A stretch of DNA of 8,440 bases, taken from the NCBI GenBank assembly GCA_003482695.1, contig DMYC01000325.1, positions 1 to 8,440 of the forward strand, written 5' to 3'. The DNA is from Clostridiales bacterium UBA8960 (GTDB lineage Bacteria; Bacillota; Clostridia; Peptostreptococcales; Acidaminobacteraceae). The notes below the pieces were generated by a model that saw only the letters and a program-made list of their open reading frames with translations, was not told where the DNA came from and searched no databases. The stretch's first letter is position 1. Every line of letters starts with the position of its first letter. Both the position numbers and the translations under genes were made by a program. Positions 6,240-8,440 of the stretch are shown here, one piece after another.

Positions 6240-6242
6240 CTC
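6237..6242 (-). promoter_or_regulatory. Shine-Dalgarno-like GAGGTG at the PAS regulator start
   Basis: The minus strand reads GAGGTG, complementary to the 16S tail. It overlaps the candidate GTG start (6239-6237) and lies 6 nt before an ATA codon at 6230-6228. No ATG or TTG is at a suitable distance, so the start codon is either the GTG without its own upstream site, or an unusual AUA. Confidence 0.45.
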
Positions 6243-6271
6243 GTTTAATAATATTTTATTGTAATAATAAT

Positions 6272-6299
6272 AGTTTATCACCTTGCGATTGTTTGTCAA
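6272..6299 (-). promoter_or_regulatory. Promoter of the PAS regulator-hydrolase operon
   Basis: The minus strand has a perfect -35 TTGACA (6299-6294), a 16-nt spacer and TAAACT (6277-6272) preceded by TG-A, an extended -10. The predicted start is about 6265, some 26-35 nt before the candidate start codons. This supports the short form of the protein. Confidence 0.6.
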
Positions 6300-6309
6300 T
6301 TGATACAAA
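6292..6309. promoter_or_regulatory. Imperfect inverted repeat TTTGT-N8-ACAAA, candidate operator
   Basis: Five-bp arms TTTGT (6292-6296) and ACAAA (6305-6309) flank a centre containing the palindrome CAATTG. The repeat covers the -35 of the PAS regulator promoter and is centred about 50 bp upstream of the predicted tnaA start. That position suits autorepression and upstream control of tnaA, but AT-rich DNA yields such repeats by chance. Confidence 0.35.
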
Positions 6310-6315
6310 TAGTTC

Positions 6316-6344
6316 TTGTAAATATTACATGATTGTAGTATATT
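6316..6344 (+). promoter_or_regulatory. tnaA promoter
   Basis: TTGTAA (6316-6321), a 17-nt spacer and TATATT (6339-6344) form a good housekeeping-sigma promoter. The predicted start is about 6351, giving a 49-nt leader. A perfect TGTAA-N3-TTACA inverted repeat (6317-6329) overlaps the -35 and could be an operator. Confidence 0.55.
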
Positions 6345-6389
6345 TGAGATGTGATAAAAATTTCTTATCCTAATAAAAAAATCGCATGT

Positions 6390-6394
6390 GGAGG
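6390..6394 (+). promoter_or_regulatory. Ribosome binding site that fixes the tnaA start
   Basis: GGAGG lies 5 nt upstream of the ATG at 6400. It selects this start over the in-frame GTG at 6388, which overlaps the site itself. Confidence 0.85.
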
Positions 6395-6399
6395 TAATT

Positions 6400-7785
6400 A
6401 TGTCCCAAATCAAACATCCAGCGGAACCTTTTAAAATCAAAATGGTTGAACCACTTTATATGACAACGAGAGAACACAGAGAAAAGGCACTCGCTGAAGC
6501 AGGCTATAACCCTTTTTTACTCAAATCTAATGACGTTTATATCGACCTCTTGACTGACAGTGGCACAGGTGCCATGAGTGACAACCAATGGGCTGGAATC
6601 ATGCTCGGTGATGAAGCGTATGCTGGAAGTAGAAATTACTATAACATTTGCAATGCGGTAGAGGATATTTTCGGATACAAGTACGTCGTACCGACACATC
6701 AAGGCAGAGGTGCTGAGCAAGTGCTTTTCCCAGCGCTATTGAAACCAGGCCAGTATGTTCTAAGCAACCACCATTTCGACACGACAAAGGGTCATGTTGA
6801 ACTTGCAGGCGGTAAAGCGAGAAATTTCCTGATTCCTGAAGCGCTTGACACGATGACTTACTATGATTTTAAAGGCAATTTCAATATCCCTGCAGCTGAA
6901 GCATTCATCGAAGAAGTTGGGGCGGATAATGTGGCGTTTTTAATCATGACAGTAACAAACAATTCTGCAGGTGGTCAACCTGTTTCTATGGAAAACATGA
7001 GAGCACTTAAAAAGCTCGCTGACAAATATGGAAAAATGATCGTTATGGATTCAGCGCGATTTGCTGAAAATGCCATGTTCATCAAACAAAGAGAAAAAGG
7101 TTACGAGAATGCATCGATTAAAGACATCATCAGAGAAATGTATGCGATGGCAGACATCCTCACGATGAGTGCGAAAAAAGACGCCATCGTCAACATGGGC
7201 GGTATGATCGCGATCAAAGACAACGAAGATATTTTTAGAATGGCACAAGTTAGATGTGTTCCGATGGAAGGGTTCGCAACTTATGGCGGTCTTTCTGGAA
7301 GAGACATGGAAGCACTTGCTAGAGGCCTTTATGAAGGCATCGAAGAAAGTTTCCTCGAGTACAGATTAGGCCAAGTTAAATACCTTGGTGACAAACTGAT
7401 GGAAATTGGGGTACCAATTCAATACCCTACAGGTGGTCTTGCTGTATTCGTAGATGCAAAGAAATTTTTACCGCACATTCCAGGACATGAGTTTCCTGCT
7501 CAAGCATTATGTAATGCACTTTACCTCGAGTCAGGCGTTAGACCTGTGGAAATCGGTTCATTCTTACTCGGTAGAAACCCAGAAACGGGCGAGCAAGAGG
7601 CTTCAGCACTTGAACTCGTAAGGCTCACGATTCCAAGACGCGTCTATACTGCCAGCCATATGGATCAAGTGGTTGACGGCTTCAAGAAAGTAATGGACAA
7701 TAAGGACAAACTCGTCGGTTTGACATTTGACTACGAGCCTCCAGTGTTAAGACACTTCCTCGCAAGATTAAGACCATTAAAATAA
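6400..7785 (+). CDS. tnaA: Tryptophanase (tryptophan indole-lyase)
   Basis: This PLP enzyme splits L-tryptophan into indole, pyruvate and ammonia in the cytoplasm. The 461 residues span the whole beta-eliminating lyase fold, slightly shorter than E. coli TnaA (471). PLP contacts are visible: QGRGAE at 101-106, Asp217 and Arg220 in MDSARFAEN, and Lys260 as Schiff-base lysine in MSAKKDA. It is tryptophanase rather than tyrosine phenol-lyase by several discriminating positions. These are HFDTTKGH with Asp127 (phenol-lyase has Thr), VEIGSFLLG (383-391) without the phenol-lyase Arg, and LRHF at 450-453 with His452. The N terminus also follows TnaA closely. The ATG at 6400 is preceded by GGAGG. Upstream lies a divergent PAS/HTH regulator that probably senses a related ligand. 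I find no TnaC-like leader with a usable ribosome site. A strong terminator follows directly. Confidence 0.95.
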   Translation: MSQIKHPAEPFKIKMVEPLYMTTREHREKALAEAGYNPFLLKSNDVYIDLLTDSGTGAMSDNQWAGIMLGDEAYAGSRNYYNICNAVEDIFGYKYVVPTHQGRGAEQVLFPALLKPGQYVLSNHHFDTTKGHVELAGGKARNFLIPEALDTMTYYDFKGNFNIPAAEAFIEEVGADNVAFLIMTVTNNSAGGQPVSMENMRALKKLADKYGKMIVMDSARFAENAMFIKQREKGYENASIKDIIREMYAMADILTMSAKKDAIVNMGGMIAIKDNEDIFRMAQVRCVPMEGFATYGGLSGRDMEALARGLYEGIEESFLEYRLGQVKYLGDKLMEIGVPIQYPTGGLAVFVDAKKFLPHIPGHEFPAQALCNALYLESGVRPVEIGSFLLGRNPETGEQEASALELVRLTIPRRVYTASHMDQVVDGFKKVMDNKDKLVGLTFDYEPPVLRHFLARLRPLK

Positions 7786-7798
7786 TTAAAGATATAAA

Positions 7799-7834
7799 AT
7801 GGGTAGGGATGTAAAAATCCCTACCCATTTTTTT
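7799..7834. terminator. Bidirectional intrinsic terminator between tnaA and the YeiH-family gene
   Basis: A perfect 12-bp stem (7799-7810 with 7817-7828) has a 6-nt loop GTAAAA and is followed by TTTTTT on the plus strand. On the minus strand it is followed by TTTTATAT. It lies 13 nt after the tnaA stop and just beyond the stop of the convergent transporter gene (7836-7838), so it can serve both. Confidence 0.93.
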
Positions 7835-7835
7835 G

Positions 7836-8440
7836 TTACAATAACCCCGTCATGCTTTGTACGATTATTGAGACGACGGCCACTGCAATCCAGCAGCATA
7901 AACCGAGGAAGATTGGCCTTAGGCCATTGGCTATCAATTTCTTCAAATGTGTATTTAAGCCTATCGCAGCCATCGCCATGACGATGATGAATTTTCCAAG
8001 TTGCCCAAGTCCTATGGGAAGTCCAGTCGGCAATGGCACAAAAGTATTCGTGACTGCAGCCAAGATAAATCCGATGACAAACCACGGAAAAACCTTTACG
8101 AAACTGAAGTTCTCTGTTTTAGTCCCTTGCACGGATGCCGTTCTTATGGCCAGCACTAAGGCAATCGGCACAATCATGAGTGTACGCGTGAGTTTCACGA
8201 TCGTAGCAAAACCAAGGGCGATGTCGTTGCCTGCAGCTGCACTCCAAGAAGATGCAGCTGCCACCACTGAAGAGGTGTCGTTCACTGCTGTGCCTGCCCA
8301 CATCCCAAAGCCGATATCGCTCATCCCAAGCAGACGGCCTAAAGCCGGAAAGATGAAAACGGCTATGACATTGAAAAGAAAAATGGTGGAAATCGAATGC
8401 GCAACCTCATCGTCTTCTGCCTTTATGACTGGGGCAGGCG
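7836..8440 (-). CDS. YeiH family (UPF0324) putative sulfate exporter, C-terminal 200 residues, 5' end outside window
   Basis: This inner-membrane protein belongs to the YeiH/UPF0324 family, annotated as putative sulfate exporters; the substrate is not firmly established. The frame is open to the window edge, well past the internal Met at 8324. The extra 38 residues (PVIKAEDDEVAHS followed by a membrane segment ending FPALGRLLG) match the family, so the gene continues outside. The conserved motif FGMWAGTAVNDTSSVVAAA follows residue 42 of the fragment. Several hydrophobic segments come after it: about 81-98, 118-131, 148-162 and 176-198, separated by short polar loops. The TAA at 7838-7836 adjoins the bidirectional terminator. 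There is no visible functional link with tnaA. Usual family length is about 330-350 residues, so roughly 60% is present. Confidence 0.9.
   Translation of the reverse strand, partial: PAPVIKAEDDEVAHSISTIFLFNVIAVFIFPALGRLLGMSDIGFGMWAGTAVNDTSSVVAAASSWSAAAGNDIALGFATIVKLTRTLMIVPIALVLAIRTASVQGTKTENFSFVKVFPWFVIGFILAAVTNTFVPLPTGLPIGLGQLGKFIIVMAMAAIGLNTHLKKLIANGLRPIFLGLCCWIAVAVVSIIVQSMTGLL

Noticed and set aside
6351..6368. TGTGA at 6349-6354 as a second Crp/Fnr-type operator near tnaA
   Set aside because: Only one half-site is present; the expected second arm is not TCACA.
6329..6373. 14-codon ORF upstream of tnaA as a TnaC-like leader peptide
   Set aside because: It has no Trp codon and no Shine-Dalgarno site, and its ATG lies upstream of the predicted transcription start.
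6388..6399. GTG at 6388 as the tnaA start
   Set aside because: It overlaps the GGAGG site that serves the ATG at 6400.
6240..6440. Longer N terminus for the PAS regulator to 6440
   Set aside because: It would run through its own promoter and the tnaA start, and the added residues do not look like family sequence.
6400..7785. Tyrosine phenol-lyase instead of tryptophanase
   Set aside because: Asp127, the VEIGSFLLG segment and His452-Phe453 follow tryptophanase at positions that distinguish the two.

Overview
The window looks like chromosomal DNA of an anaerobic Gram-positive bacterium of the Clostridia type. Shine-Dalgarno sites are strong and AT-rich intergenic promoters have extended -10 elements. 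Intrinsic terminators are sharp, and the gene content (flavodiiron protein, RIC-type di-iron protein, tryptophanase, YheO-type PAS regulator) fits this group. No species can be named from the sequence alone. I saw no rRNA, tRNA, CRISPR array, insertion sequence or phage gene.

Layout. At 3-110 (+) is the tail of an unidentified gene. At 150-2039 (+) is a membrane-anchored PAS/GGDEF/EAL protein with a degenerate GGDEF site and an intact EAL site. It is convergent with, and overlaps by 26 bp, a Crp/Fnr-family regulator (2014-2733, -). That regulator has an N-terminal CX2CX4C cluster and a Crp/Fnr-hybrid recognition helix. Divergent from it is a RIC (YtfE/ScdA-like) reading frame (2876-3562, +) followed after 14 nt by a flavodiiron protein (3577-4761, +) and a strong terminator. 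On the minus strand follow a short alpha/beta hydrolase (4804-5562) and, upstream and coupled to it by an ATGA overlap, a YheO-like PAS/HTH regulator (5559 to about 6239). Divergent from that regulator is tryptophanase tnaA (6400-7785, +). A perfect 12-bp terminator hairpin separates it from the 3' part of a YeiH-family membrane transporter gene (7836-8440, -), which runs off the window.

How the genes work together. The regulator, RIC and flavodiiron protein look like a compact O2/NO-stress module. A perfect TGTGA-N6-TCACA palindrome lies between the divergent regulator and ric genes. It is centred 41.5 bp upstream of the start site predicted for ric from an extended -10, which is the class II Crp/Fnr activator position. 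The PAS regulator, hydrolase and tnaA form a second unit in which the regulator probably controls divergent tryptophan/indole catabolism.

The most striking observation is that the ric frame is cut by a single in-frame TAA at 3332-3334. The C-terminal half, with three of the six expected iron ligands, continues in the same frame without other damage to its own stop at 3560-3562. This is a very recent nonsense mutation, a sequencing error, or a gene that depends on stop-codon readthrough. Other points of interest are the missing catalytic His in the hydrolase, the unusual start region of the PAS regulator, and inverted repeats over the tnaA promoter.
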